In this document: in pieces, positions 1 through 7,279 of the stretch
Numbering within the stretch: position 1 is the first letter of the stretch
Layout of the letters: each line of letters starts with the position of its first letter
NCBI GenBank assembly: GCA_965247225.1
Contig: CBDFGT010000004.1
Location: 23,631-87,630, forward strand
Direction of reading: 5' to 3'
DNA length: 64,000 nucleotides
From: CBDFGT01 sp965247225
Lineage (GTDB): Bacteria; Pseudomonadota; Alphaproteobacteria; Rhizobiales; Rhizobiaceae
Position numbers and translations under genes: made by a program
Notes under the pieces: generated by a model
What the model was told of the DNA's origin: nothing
What the model saw: the letters and a program-made list of their open reading frames with translations, nothing else
Databases searched by the model: none

Positions 1-89
1 CATGATTTCACACTTTTCACTAAGGCTTGGCGCAGAGGCCTGGTCTGTCTGGTCTTTACAAAGGCAGGTGCCAGATGCAGGCGAAGCAG

Positions 90-503
90 TCAAGAAAGAA
101 AGGGATTGACGATGCTCAACCGGTCATCAATCCGCAGGTGATGCTGCATGTCTTCGGAATAGAGAATTGCGGCACCGGCCTGAAGCGCACAGGCAACCAT
201 GAGAGCGTCGTAAAAGGAAAGATTGTAGCGGGAGGACAAAACCAGTGCCTCGGAATGCGTTTCGACGGTAACGGGAAAGATGGTGTGCGCTGCCCATTTT
301 ACATCATCGGCACTGGAGGCAATGCGCTGCGGATCAAACCGCATCCTGCGTTTCAAAACATGGACAAATTCGTTCAGGGCCTGCACGCTTAAAGAAAAAG
401 GCTGCCTTAGCAGTTGGGCAGCCCTTGCTTTTTTCACGTCGTCAGAAAACGCATAAACCAATATGTTGGTATCCAGAAATGGCAAATGGTCGCTATCGCT
501 CAT
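90..503 (-). CDS. vapC: VapC-type PIN-domain toxin
   Basis: A 137-residue PIN-domain ribonuclease, the toxin of a type II module; family members cleave specific RNAs when not bound by antitoxin. The N-terminal strand with the first acidic residue (FLDTNILVYAF), a central Glu in QALNEFVHV and the late acidic motif SFYDALMVACAL fit a PIN active site. The start was set at the ATG at 503, which has a strong GGAGGAG ribosome-binding site 4 bases upstream; open frame continues further 5' but lacks such a site. It overlaps the antitoxin gene by 11 bases, so the two are surely co-transcribed and coupled. Target RNA cannot be inferred. Confidence 0.88.
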   Translation of the reverse strand: MSDSDHLPFLDTNILVYAFSDDVKKARAAQLLRQPFSLSVQALNEFVHVLKRRMRFDPQRIASSADDVKWAAHTIFPVTVETHSEALVLSSRYNLSFYDALMVACALQAGAAILYSEDMQHHLRIDDRLSIVNPFLS

Positions 504-741
504 TCGCCTCCTCCCTATCGAACTTCCAGTCCTTCGGCAAAGGAACGCTATATTCCGCAATGCGGGCGAGCGCTTCGCGGCGCTCCTCCTCCGTCGCATT
601 GCTGCGCCAGGGCTCAGACGATATGGACTGCGGCTTCACCGGCACCACGTCAACCACATCGCCCACTTTCAGATTGAGCGATTTTGCAACATCATCGGGT
701 ATATTGACCGTAAGGCCGGTGGCTGTGCGGGTCACTTCCAT
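493..741 (-). CDS. vapB: AbrB/MazE-type antitoxin paired with VapC
   Basis: An 82-residue antitoxin. The N-terminal half (TRTATGLTVNIPDDVAKSL, then LKVGDVVDVV) is a SpoVT/AbrB swapped-hairpin DNA-binding domain; the charged C-terminal half would wrap the toxin. The ATG at 741 is preceded by GGAG with 6 bases spacing; a TTG 12 bases further upstream is less likely. It lies directly 5' of the PIN toxin with an 11-base overlap. Antitoxins of this type usually repress their own promoter, which would lie between 742 and about 810. Family call is firm; the exact subfamily name (VapB or MazE-like) is not. Confidence 0.85.
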   Translation of the reverse strand: MEVTRTATGLTVNIPDDVAKSLNLKVGDVVDVVPVKPQSISSEPWRSNATEEERREALARIAEYSVPLPKDWKFDREEANER

Positions 742-813
742 GGGTTTCTCCAATCCCTGCCTGAAACTGCGTCATAGCACGAATCTGGGGGCAAAAACAC
801 TCTTATGATGTAC

Positions 814-890
814 CTAGTGGTTTGATTTCGACATTTGCATCCGTTCGCAGCACACTCGAGAGCAAATGTCGAAATCATAAAAACCACTAG
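814..890. repeat. Intergenic palindromic element, unit 1
   Basis: Two nested inverted arms: the outer CTAGTGGTTT (814-823) pairs with AAACCACTAG (881-890), and the inner ATTTCGACATTTGC (825-838) pairs with GCAAATGTCGAAAT (862-875). It could fold into a long hairpin in DNA or RNA. It contains no convincing reading frame. A related hairpin follows 17 bases later. It lies upstream of the VapBC genes, so it could also bear on their transcription, but nothing shows this directly. Confidence 0.75.
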
Positions 891-906
891 CAAGACTATG
901 ATTCTC

Positions 907-979
907 GTGGAATTTTTGAATTTGACATTTGAGTTGAAAGGTCGCCGCTGCCGGGACTCAAATGTCAAATTCATTCCAC
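907..979. repeat. Intergenic palindromic element, unit 2
   Basis: The inner arms GAATTTGACATTTGAG (918-933) and CTCAAATGTCAAATTC (957-972) are perfect inverted copies; the outer arms GTGGAAT (907-913) and ATTCCAC (973-979) also pair. The core TTTGACATTTG resembles TTTCGACATTTG of unit 1 and both have a GTGG/CCAC outer pair, so the two hairpins look like diverged copies of one element. The loop is GC-rich. Confidence 0.75.
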
Positions 980-980
980 T

Positions 981-1086
981 AAAGCGCGTTGTGATCTTTC
1001 AGATTCGCTTACGACGCTTTAAGTCTTTGTTTTCAAGCATGTCGTTATCGCAAAACCGCTGAACACTTTTGCGCGATATGCTTTAG
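981..1086. repeat. RIME-like palindromic repeat, copy 1
   Basis: Two adjoining modules. The first (981-1020) starts AAAGCG and ends CGCTTT. The second (about 1018-1086) runs from TTAAGTCTTTG to ATGCTTTAG with inner arms around CGCAAAACCGCTG and CTTTTGCG. The second module recurs at 18561-18627 with few differences. Repeats of this form are common between genes in Rhizobiales. With units 1 and 2 it fills the 754-1107 gap, in which I see no gene. Confidence 0.75.
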
Positions 1087-1107
1087 ACGGCCAGGCGATC
1101 ACGCAAA

Positions 1108-1293
1108 TCAATCCTTGCGCAGCCGGTATTCCCCCGTCACCGGGTCTTTGACCAGGGTTCCGCGTGCGCCGTTTTCACGCTCCTTTGCCTGCTCCTTCGA
1201 GCGCCTGGTGAGCTTTTCAGCATCCGACACGAATTTGCGACAAGCATACCAGCCTATGGCTGCGATGACGGCGAAGAATATCAACTGCTGCAT
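1108..1293 (-). CDS. Small single-pass membrane protein
   Basis: A 61-residue protein beginning MQQLIFFAVIAAIGWYAC, which forms one N-terminal transmembrane helix (about residues 2-18). A charged, probably helical cytoplasmic part (RKFVSDAEKLTRRSKEQ) and a tail ending VKDPVTGEYRLRKD follow. The start at 1293 follows a GGAGGC-like site; an upstream in-frame ATG at 1326 is possible. It lies about 130 bases downstream of the S49 peptidase on the same strand and may share its transcript. I do not recognise a named family; the topology suggests a membrane anchor or small accessory protein. Function unknown. Confidence 0.7.
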   Translation of the reverse strand: MQQLIFFAVIAAIGWYACRKFVSDAEKLTRRSKEQAKERENGARGTLVKDPVTGEYRLRKD

Positions 1294-1427
1294 GGAGCCT
1301 CCTTTTGGCTCATATTGCCCCAACATGCTTCAAATGCAAGGTCTTGCCTGTGCAAATGCCTGATGGCCGGTCCTGCGCGACACAGGCGGAGCCATTGGCC
1401 CGCGACCGGTCCAATTGACGGGTGTTT

Positions 1428-2306
1428 TCACAGTCCGAAACGGCCCCAGAGCGCCTTTTCCTCCGCCATGTCCGCAAGCCCCGCCACGGCAGAGGCTCCG
1501 ATATCGGCCCCCATGCCGGCCATAGCGCTGCCGGAGAGCGCAATGCCGGGCTGGCGGCGACCGAAGAGGCCGCGCGCGGGCGAAACCAGCTCCAGCCGTG
1601 CCTTGTCGCCATAGCGCTTCGTGACGGTTTCGCGCATATCGCCCAGACCATCGACCAGACCCAGTTCGAGCCCGCGGCTTCCTGTCCAGAACAGGCCGGA
1701 AAACAGGCTCCCGTCGTCTTTCAGCCTGGCGCCGCGACGTTCTTTGACCATATCAATGAAGACTTTATGGATTTCGAGCTGCAGGCTTTTGAGATAGTCA
1801 ATATCGGCTTCCTTTTCCGGCTGGAAAGGATCGAGGATCGCCTTGTTGGAACCTGCCGTATAGACGCGGCGCTCGACACCGATTTTCTTCAACAGTTCGG
1901 GAAAGCCGAAACCGCCGGACACAACGCCGATGGAGCCGACAATGGAGGTGGGATCCGCGATGATCTCGTCGCCGGCCAGCGCCAGCATATAGCCGCCGGA
2001 CGCTGCAACATCCTCGACGAAGACCAGAACCGTCTTGTTTTTTTCCGCGGCCAGCTGGCGGATGCGGGCAAAGATCATCCGCGACTGCACAGGCGAGCCG
2101 CCCGGCGAATTGATCGACAGGACAACGGCGGGCGAGCCCTTCATGCCGAAGGCCTTTTCCAGGGATGAGGCGACATTGGACAGATTGAGCGCCGGGCGAA
2201 ACTGGCTGCCGCCGGACATGATGGCACCGTGCAGCCTGACCACAGGGATGGTGATGCCTTCCTTGCGGAAACGTTCTGGCACATAGCGGCGGAAAAAATC
2301 TCTCAT
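1428..2306 (-). CDS. S49 family serine peptidase (SppA/SohB-like)
   Basis: A 292-residue peptidase of the signal peptide peptidase A family, which degrades membrane-released peptides with a Ser-Lys dyad. The nucleophile motif DVAASGGYML puts the catalytic Ser near residue 103, and TAGSNKA puts the general-base Lys near residue 155; SINSPGGS is the usual oxyanion-side motif. There is no clear N-terminal transmembrane helix, unlike E. coli SppA, so it may be peripheral or cytoplasmic. Three ATG codons lie in a row; the third (2306) has the best spacing from AGGA. The small membrane protein downstream could be a partner. Family call is firm; substrates are unknown. Confidence 0.88.
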   Translation of the reverse strand: MRDFFRRYVPERFRKEGITIPVVRLHGAIMSGGSQFRPALNLSNVASSLEKAFGMKGSPAVVLSINSPGGSPVQSRMIFARIRQLAAEKNKTVLVFVEDVAASGGYMLALAGDEIIADPTSIVGSIGVVSGGFGFPELLKKIGVERRVYTAGSNKAILDPFQPEKEADIDYLKSLQLEIHKVFIDMVKERRGARLKDDGSLFSGLFWTGSRGLELGLVDGLGDMRETVTKRYGDKARLELVSPARGLFGRRQPGIALSGSAMAGMGADIGASAVAGLADMAEEKALWGRFGL

Positions 2307-2394
2307 CATCATCCTGTCCTGTTGTCACGGGTTCTGACGGGAGATGTAAGGATGCAGGGACAAAGTGCAATGGGCGAGGCGGAAATGGGGGGCG

Positions 2395-2946
2395 TCAGGA
2401 GATTTCAAAAACACCCTGCACATCGCCATCCCTGCTGATGGCATAAAGGATCTGATCTTCGCCAAAGCGGGTCAGCATTTTTTCCGGCTGCATGCCAACA
2501 CGCTCCAGCAATCGTCGGGAGGCAAGATTTTTCACCTGTGTTTCAGAAACAAGGCGAGAATAGCCCAATGCCGAGAATGCAGAGTTGATGACCGCCTGCA
2601 CCGCCTCAAAGGCAATGCCGCGCCCCCAGACCTCTTTTGAAAATTCGTAAGCGAGCTCGTCATCCTGCCCGTCGTGATGCGGACCGACATGAACAAGCCC
2701 GATACAGGCGCGGACAGGATTTTCATGAAGACAAACAACCCAATACTTTCCCCCTGCCCTGCCTGACACGATCCCATCTGCCCTCACCCTGGCGCGATCC
2801 GCGCTCAACGGACCACCAAGAAAACGGCGGACATCAGCATCGGTTGACAATGCCATAATGGCGCGTGCGTCGGCTTCCTGCGAGGCAGATAACCAGCACC
2901 GCTGCGTCTCCAGATTAAAACCTTTTGACACTTTTTGCATGCGCAT
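2395..2946 (-). CDS. GNAT family N-acetyltransferase (RimJ/RimL-like)
   Basis: A 183-residue acetyltransferase. It has the typical layout of the RimJ/RimL branch: ETQRCWLSASQEADARAI at the start, LAYEFSKEVWGRGIAFEAV carrying the acetyl-CoA pyrophosphate loop (WGRGIA), and NLASRRLLERVGM, the Asn/Ser-Arg helix that ends the fold. Substrate cannot be read from sequence; this branch modifies protein N-termini or small molecules, including some drugs. It lies alone, 23 bases upstream of a ParE-type toxin stop on the same strand, so read-through from the toxin-antitoxin operon is possible. The start at 2946 has only a weak ribosome-binding site. Confidence 0.85.
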   Translation of the reverse strand: MRMQKVSKGFNLETQRCWLSASQEADARAIMALSTDADVRRFLGGPLSADRARVRADGIVSGRAGGKYWVVCLHENPVRACIGLVHVGPHHDGQDDELAYEFSKEVWGRGIAFEAVQAVINSAFSALGYSRLVSETQVKNLASRRLLERVGMQPEKMLTRFGEDQILYAISRDGDVQGVFEIS

Positions 2947-2969
2947 ATCTTTCAGGTTGAGAAACGGCT

Positions 2970-3263
2970 CTACAGTTGCAGAGGCCAGCGTCGGGAGGTG
3001 TGCATGACGGTAATAATATCAATCGATGAGCGCGTTACCCGGTAAGGAATGATATAGGGAACATCCGCAAAAACCAGCTCGCGCGTATTTTTGATACGCC
3101 CGACGCGCCCCATCGCAGGGTGCACAGACAACGTGTCAACGGCCGAAACAAGGCGGGAAATCACCCGTGCGGCGGCAACGGGGTCATCTTTTTCAATATA
3201 CGCGGCAATGTCGTCGAGACGGCGCATGGCACGTTTTGTCCAGCGGATTTGTGGCTCATTCAT
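2970..3263 (-). CDS. parE: ParE/RelE-type toxin
   Basis: A 97-residue RelE/ParE-superfamily toxin. Visible signatures are the N-terminal WTKRAMRRLDDIAAYI helix pair, HPAMGRVGRIKNTRELVF, and the core strand DVPYIIPYRV followed by a C-terminal HTSRRWP, the conserved end of this family. ParE members poison DNA gyrase, RelE members cleave mRNA; the HTSR-W end is closer to ParE-like rhizobial modules. The start ATG overlaps the antitoxin stop (ATGA), so translation is coupled. Confidence 0.87.
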   Translation of the reverse strand: MNEPQIRWTKRAMRRLDDIAAYIEKDDPVAAARVISRLVSAVDTLSVHPAMGRVGRIKNTRELVFADVPYIIPYRVTRSSIDIITVMHTSRRWPLQL

Positions 3264-3505
3264 GATGGACGGGCAGGCTTGACATATTTGCTCACCACGC
3301 TGGCCAGTTCTTCCGCACTGGCAAACTCACCCCTGTCGGCTTCGGCCAGCCCTGCCTCGATTTCGGCAAGTTGCCATTCTTCCCGCGCGATAAAGTCCTC
3401 AATGGCCTGTGCAGCCATATAGGAGCGTGAACGGTCCAGCTTTTCCGCAAGCTGATCAAGTCTGTCGGCTGTGTCATCCGGGAGACGAACTGTAAATGCG
3501 GCCAT
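3260..3505 (-). CDS. parD: Ribbon-helix-helix antitoxin (ParD/CopG-like)
   Basis: An 81-residue antitoxin. The first strand MAAFTVRLPDD and the following helices (RLDQLAEKLDRSRSYMAAQ, then IEDFIAREEWQ) form a ribbon-helix-helix DNA-binding domain. The acidic C-terminus (IEAGLAEADRGEFAS) is the typical toxin-neutralising tail. An AGGAGGA site lies just upstream. It is first in the operon, overlapping the toxin by four bases, and probably represses the promoter between 3506 and 3659, a region shared with the divergent acetyltransferase. Confidence 0.87.
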   Translation of the reverse strand: MAAFTVRLPDDTADRLDQLAEKLDRSRSYMAAQAIEDFIAREEWQLAEIEAGLAEADRGEFASAEELASVVSKYVKPARPS

Positions 3506-3659
3506 GAGAAATCCTCCTCTGGTTCAGTATGATTGTTTATGAACCAGTCTGGTTCGTCAAGGGGCAGCTTGGCCAAGCAACACGTCGGACTATAGCCACA
3601 CGAAAGAGCGGATGCTATGAAGCTCTGGCTGGAATGACACGAAAAGCTGATAAGCGAAA

Positions 3660-4193
3660 ATGACCATTTTACAGACGCAGCGCCTGACGCTCATCCCCTG
3701 CACGCCTGATGACCGTGCGGATTTCATGGATCTTGAGCGTGATCCCGAGGTGATGCGTTTTCTGAATGGCGGTCACGCTGTCGACCATCAGCAACCCGAT
3801 CCAAACGCAACATTCCTAATGCCCCGCGGGACAGAGCCCTATGTCTGGACCGCCCGGCGCAAAGAGAGCGGTGCCTTTGTAGGGTGGTTTTGCCTGTGGC
3901 CGGAGAATGAACATCTGGCCGAACTTGGCTATCGCCTGCGTCGGCGGGAATGGGGTCAGGGACTGGCCTGCGAAGGTGCCAGGGCTCTTGTCGCCTACGG
4001 ATTTCAGACGTGTGGCTATGAGAAGATTGTAGCAACCACGATGGCGGTGAACCAGGCATCGCGCCGCGTGATGGAAAAGACAGGCCTTGCCCATGCGCGT
4101 ACGGAGTTTAACGAATGGGCAGACCCCATTCCCGGCAGCGAGGAAGGCGAAGTCTGGTACGAATTGACGTGCGCGGAGTGGAGAGGCAGGTGA
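3660..4193 (+). CDS. GNAT family N-acetyltransferase
   Basis: A 177-residue acetyltransferase with the RimJ/RimL-type fold: LQTQRLTLIPCTPDDR at the start, LGYRLRRREWGQGLACEGA with the acetyl-CoA loop (WGQGLA), and VNQASRRVMEKTGL as the closing helix. It is unrelated in detail to the other acetyltransferase at 2395. It sits as a single gene between two ParDE-type modules that run the other way, so it has its own promoter. The substrate is unknown. Confidence 0.85.
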   Translation: MTILQTQRLTLIPCTPDDRADFMDLERDPEVMRFLNGGHAVDHQQPDPNATFLMPRGTEPYVWTARRKESGAFVGWFCLWPENEHLAELGYRLRRREWGQGLACEGARALVAYGFQTCGYEKIVATTMAVNQASRRVMEKTGLAHARTEFNEWADPIPGSEEGEVWYELTCAEWRGR

Positions 4194-4235
4194 ATCAGCC
4201 CCATGACACCGCAGGGTAAGGTCTATGTTTGGCAC

Positions 4236-4550
4236 TCACAGTTCCATTTTGCCACCGAAATCTTGCGGCCTTACATCCTGGGCACCGTGCAGCACCCGCA
4301 GGATCACCTCACGGTCATCACAGGATCGATAATAAATGCAGCGCTCCTTATAAGGGAAACCGCGTAGCCCATCGAGAATGTCATCGCGCGGCGATCCTGT
4401 AAAATCCACTTCGGCGATCCAGGCAATTTTGGCAGTCAAGTCAGCCAAAAACGTGCGGGCGTAATGCGGGCTGGTCCTGGCGATGTAGCGTCGTATTGCC
4501 CGCAGATCTTCCATCGCAAGCGGAGCAAGGATCAACCGCTTCGTGGTCAC
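4236..4550 (-). CDS. parE: ParE/RelE-type toxin
   Basis: A 104-residue toxin starting with GTG at 4550, four bases after the antitoxin stop. It shows the ParE layout: LAPLAMEDLRAIRRYIART, then FPYKERCIYYRSCDD as the central strand and EVILRVLHGAQD near the end, matching the I-x-R-V-L-H motif common in ParE proteins. ParE proteins inhibit DNA gyrase. This is the second ParDE-like module within 2 kb, and it is not a recent duplicate of the first, since little sequence is shared. Confidence 0.87.
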   Translation of the reverse strand: MTTKRLILAPLAMEDLRAIRRYIARTSPHYARTFLADLTAKIAWIAEVDFTGSPRDDILDGLRGFPYKERCIYYRSCDDREVILRVLHGAQDVRPQDFGGKMEL

Positions 4551-4554
4551 GGCC

Positions 4555-4806
4555 TTAACTTTCGTTCATCACATCATCAAGAATTTCAGCACCAGACGCA
4601 TAGGTCTTGCCTTTACCTGCCGCAATCTGGGCATCGGCGGCACTGATTTCCTGTCGAAGCGAGCTTATTTTCACTTCGTGATCTGCCAGCATGCGAATTC
4701 CCGCCCTGACCACTTCGGTTTCCGTGTCAAAGCGACCGCTTTGCACCAGATCGGCAAGAATACCATCATAGGGATTACCAAGAGAAAATGTTTTTGCGCG
4801 TGCCAT
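4555..4806 (-). CDS. parD: ParD-type antitoxin
   Basis: An 83-residue ribbon-helix-helix antitoxin: KTFSLGNPYDGILADLVQ gives the strand and first helix, then SGRFDTETEVVRAGIRML, the conserved ParD helix, then a charged C-terminal tail. The start at 4806 (MARAKTF) is preferred over an ATG six bases upstream, because AAGGAG then sits at 7 bases spacing. It is co-transcribed with the following ParE gene. Confidence 0.87.
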   Translation of the reverse strand: MARAKTFSLGNPYDGILADLVQSGRFDTETEVVRAGIRMLADHEVKISSLRQEISAADAQIAAGKGKTYASGAEILDDVMNES

Positions 4807-4900
4807 GTGCATTCTCCTTTGCGCATTATTTTGCACAAAACCAATATTTTTCCAATGATTTTCTACATGCCGATGTCCAGACAGCGGTATCGCAAGCCCC

Positions 4901-5674
4901 TCACACCCGCCCGTACCCCCTCATGCCATTGTTGTAATCATCCACATCGGCGCGGAAGCGGTGGCTGTCCTGCTCATGCAGGATGAGGGGTGCGCGAAGG
5001 CTCAGGCGGGCCTTTGAGCCCTTGATGCCGGTGACGAGTATCCGCACGGCACTTTCACCGTCGCGCGGATGGACGGGGGTGATTTCCAGCCCGCCGAAGC
5101 GTTTGCCGCAGGCAGCGATAATGTCGCCCAGCGATTGCGGCCTTGCAATCAGCGACAATTGTCCGGACGGTCTGGCAATGGCGCAGGCGGTTCTGATCCA
5201 TATCCCAAACAGGTCTTGCGTCATCAGATGCGCCTCGGCCTTCAGGGCATAGGGCGTGGTGCGGTCGCCGGCATCATTGAAGGGCGGGTTCATGATCACA
5301 TGATCATAGGCATCATCCGGGAGACCGGCGGCAAGACGGGCCTTGCCGGTGAGTGCCACATCGGCCTGAAGCACGGTGAGGCGCGGCGCGAAGGCTGCAT
5401 TATGGGCAAGGGCGCAGGTTTGCCGGGCAAAGGCCACCATATCGGCAGAGCGTTCCACCAGGGTGACCTCTGCCAGCGGCAGACGCGCGGCAACCGCCAG
5501 GCCTGCCGCGCCCGCCCCGGCCCCGAGATCGGCCACGCGCACCGGCCTGTCTGCCGTGACAAGGCTTGCCAGCAGCATGGCATCCATGCCGGAACGATGG
5601 CCCCTGTTCCTGGGCTGGACCAGATGAAACCGCCCGAAATGAAAGGCGTCTATGGTAAACTCATCGGCGCTCAT
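4901..5674 (-). CDS. TrmN6-like SAM-dependent N6-adenine methyltransferase
   Basis: A 257-residue Rossmann-fold methyltransferase related to YfiC/TrmN6, which methylates A37 of tRNA(Val) in E. coli. The SAM-binding motif I is RVADLGAGAGAAGLA and the catalytic N6-adenine motif NPPFND is near residue 135. The opening FHFGRFHLVQPRNRGHRSG followed by GMDAMLLAS is typical of this family, where the segment helps bind SAM and substrate. It lies 12 bases downstream of a DUF2007 gene on the same strand, a frequent pairing in Rhizobiales. Close alternatives are PrmC-like protein methyltransferases, but these have a different N-terminal domain. Confidence 0.82.
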   Translation of the reverse strand: MSADEFTIDAFHFGRFHLVQPRNRGHRSGMDAMLLASLVTADRPVRVADLGAGAGAAGLAVAARLPLAEVTLVERSADMVAFARQTCALAHNAAFAPRLTVLQADVALTGKARLAAGLPDDAYDHVIMNPPFNDAGDRTTPYALKAEAHLMTQDLFGIWIRTACAIARPSGQLSLIARPQSLGDIIAACGKRFGGLEITPVHPRDGESAVRILVTGIKGSKARLSLRAPLILHEQDSHRFRADVDDYNNGMRGYGRV

Positions 5675-5686
5675 GGCGTATCTGCA

Positions 5687-5914
5687 TCAATCCGGTGTTT
5701 TCAGTTCATGTTCCAGATCCACATCGATGACAATGCGGCGGGCAGCCTCAAATGCATCGCTGTCGACCAGGAAACGGCGCGGCAACATGCCCAGCGACCC
5801 GTCCAGAATGCTCATGGACTGGTCGGCAATCAGGTAGTGAATGCCTGCTTCCTTCATCAGGCTTTCCAGAAAGGACAGCAAAACGGGGTCATTCGTGCGC
5901 ACCAGTTCGAGCAT
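5687..5914 (-). CDS. DUF2007 domain protein
   Basis: A 75-residue protein of the DUF2007 family (sometimes called putative signal transducing protein). It starts MLELVRTNDPVLLSF and continues FLESLMKEAGIHYLIADQ, the hallmark pattern of this GlnB-like-fold family, with SLGMLPRRFLVDSDAFEAA after it. The ATG at 5914 gives the usual family length; an upstream extension to 6022 would add residues not expected in the family. It precedes the methyltransferase with a 12-base gap, so the two are probably an operon divergent from the polyprenyl synthetase. Biochemical role unknown. Confidence 0.8.
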   Translation of the reverse strand: MLELVRTNDPVLLSFLESLMKEAGIHYLIADQSMSILDGSLGMLPRRFLVDSDAFEAARRIVIDVDLEHELKTPD

Positions 5915-6021
5915 TTGCCGTGTTTTCCTCTTAATTCCCGGGTTCGTGACAATTCGCCCCTTGCCGTCACTGCCCCTCCTTTCTATTGTTAAGCCTTGAA
6001 GAACAACAGGAGTCAGGGTCA

Positions 6022-7038
6022 TTGGGTGTTGTGATACCGCTTGAAGACACTAAAAACAAACAGGCATCCGTGCAGCCGCTGGTGGATTTGACGAAGGCGG
6101 ACATGGAACGTGTCAACAAGCTTATCCTGTCAAAGGCCGGTTCGGATGTACAGATGATTCCGGAAGTGGCCAATCATTTGATTTCGTCGGGCGGCAAGCG
6201 CTTGCGACCCATGCTGACACTCGCCTCTGCCGCCATGTTCGGCTACGAGGGTGATGGGCATGTCAGGCTGGCCACATCTGTCGAATTCATGCACACGGCA
6301 ACGCTTTTGCATGATGATGTTGTGGACGAGAGTGACCTGCGGCGCGGCAAATCCACCGCCCGGATGATCTGGGGAAACCAGGCCTCGGTTCTGGTGGGCG
6401 ATTTCCTGCTCGGTCAGGCTTTCCGCATGATGGTGGATGTCGGTTCGCTGGAGGCGCTGGATGTGCTGGCGACGGCTGCCTCGGTGATTGCCGAGGGGGA
6501 AGTGCTGCAGCTTTCCGTTGCCAAGAACATGGAAACGACCGAGGATGATTATCTCTCGGTGATCCGCGCCAAGACGGCAGCGCTGTTTGCTGCGGCCGCA
6601 GAAGTGGGGCCCATTGTTGCCAAAACCGACCGTTCCAGCCGCAATGCCCTGAAATCCTATGGTATGAACCTGGGGCTGGCTTTCCAGCTGGTGGATGATG
6701 CGCTGGATTATGGCGGGCGGGCGCAGGATCTGGGCAAGAATGTCGGCGATGATTTCCGCGAGGGCAAGATCACCCTGCCGGTGATCCTTTCCTATCGCCG
6801 CGGCACGGCCGACGAACGGCAATTCTGGAAACAGGCCATCGAGGGCGGGGATACGAGTGACGCCAACCTGCAAAAGGCCATGGGCCTGATTACCAAATAT
6901 GGCGGGCTGACCGACACGATCCTGCGGGCACAGCACTATGGCATGATTGCCCGTGATGCACTGGCGCCCCTGAAGGAAACGCCTTACAAGCACGCCCTTC
7001 TGGAAGTGATCGATTTTTGTATCGAGCGGGTGAATTAG
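6022..7038 (+). CDS. ispB: Polyprenyl (octaprenyl/decaprenyl) diphosphate synthase
   Basis: A 338-residue trans-prenyltransferase that extends farnesyl diphosphate with isopentenyl diphosphate to the long side chain of ubiquinone. The first aspartate-rich motif DDVVD is at 98-102 and the second, DDALD, at 225-229; GGKRLRP near residue 58 binds isopentenyl diphosphate. The start is TTG at 6022 behind AGGAG with 9 bases spacing; the upstream frame has no ribosome-binding site. Alphaproteobacteria mostly make Q10, so decaprenyl synthase activity is likely, but chain length cannot be read by eye. It is divergent from the DUF2007-trmN6 pair, and a hairpin follows it. Confidence 0.9.
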   Translation: MGVVIPLEDTKNKQASVQPLVDLTKADMERVNKLILSKAGSDVQMIPEVANHLISSGGKRLRPMLTLASAAMFGYEGDGHVRLATSVEFMHTATLLHDDVVDESDLRRGKSTARMIWGNQASVLVGDFLLGQAFRMMVDVGSLEALDVLATAASVIAEGEVLQLSVAKNMETTEDDYLSVIRAKTAALFAAAAEVGPIVAKTDRSSRNALKSYGMNLGLAFQLVDDALDYGGRAQDLGKNVGDDFREGKITLPVILSYRRGTADERQFWKQAIEGGDTSDANLQKAMGLITKYGGLTDTILRAQHYGMIARDALAPLKETPYKHALLEVIDFCIERVN

Positions 7039-7070
7039 AGCGCGTCCGCAAAATCTTGCGGGCCTGCTTC

Positions 7071-7117
7071 AAAAAAGCCATTCTCCTTGCGGATCACAAA
7101 AAGGAGAATCGCTTTTT
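7071..7117 (+). terminator. Putative terminator hairpin after the polyprenyl synthase gene
   Basis: The arm AAAAAAGCCATTCTCCTT (7071-7088) pairs imperfectly with AAGGAGAATCGCTTTTT (7101-7117), giving a long stem with an A-tract on one side and a T-tract on the other, so it could terminate in either direction. A smaller hairpin, CCGCAA-AATC-TTGCGG, lies just before it at 7046-7061. Confidence 0.55.
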
Positions 7118-7144
7118 GGCCGGAAACATGCGCATATCCGCCGC

Positions 7145-7175
7145 GCGTGATTTGCATTCTGGCGTGATTTGCATT
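7145..7175. repeat. Short direct repeat upstream of the TPR-LysM gene
   Basis: The 14-mer GCGTGATTTGCATT occurs at 7145-7158 and again at 7162-7175, a 17-base period. It lies about 105 bases before the TPR-LysM start, in a 160-base leader without genes. The spacing could suit a DNA-binding protein, but it may be a chance duplication. Confidence 0.5.
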
Positions 7176-7279
7176 TTTGCAAGTGCGCTGTGGCCCGCAA
7201 AGGCGACAGGAAATGAAAGACTGATTGCGCACAGCGCATTTCCGGCAGTAACCGGAATTATGGTTTGAAAGGCTCTTTT

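Noticed and set aside
732..974. 80-codon minus-strand frame upstream of vapB
   Set aside because: It runs through the two hairpin elements and encodes no recognisable domain.
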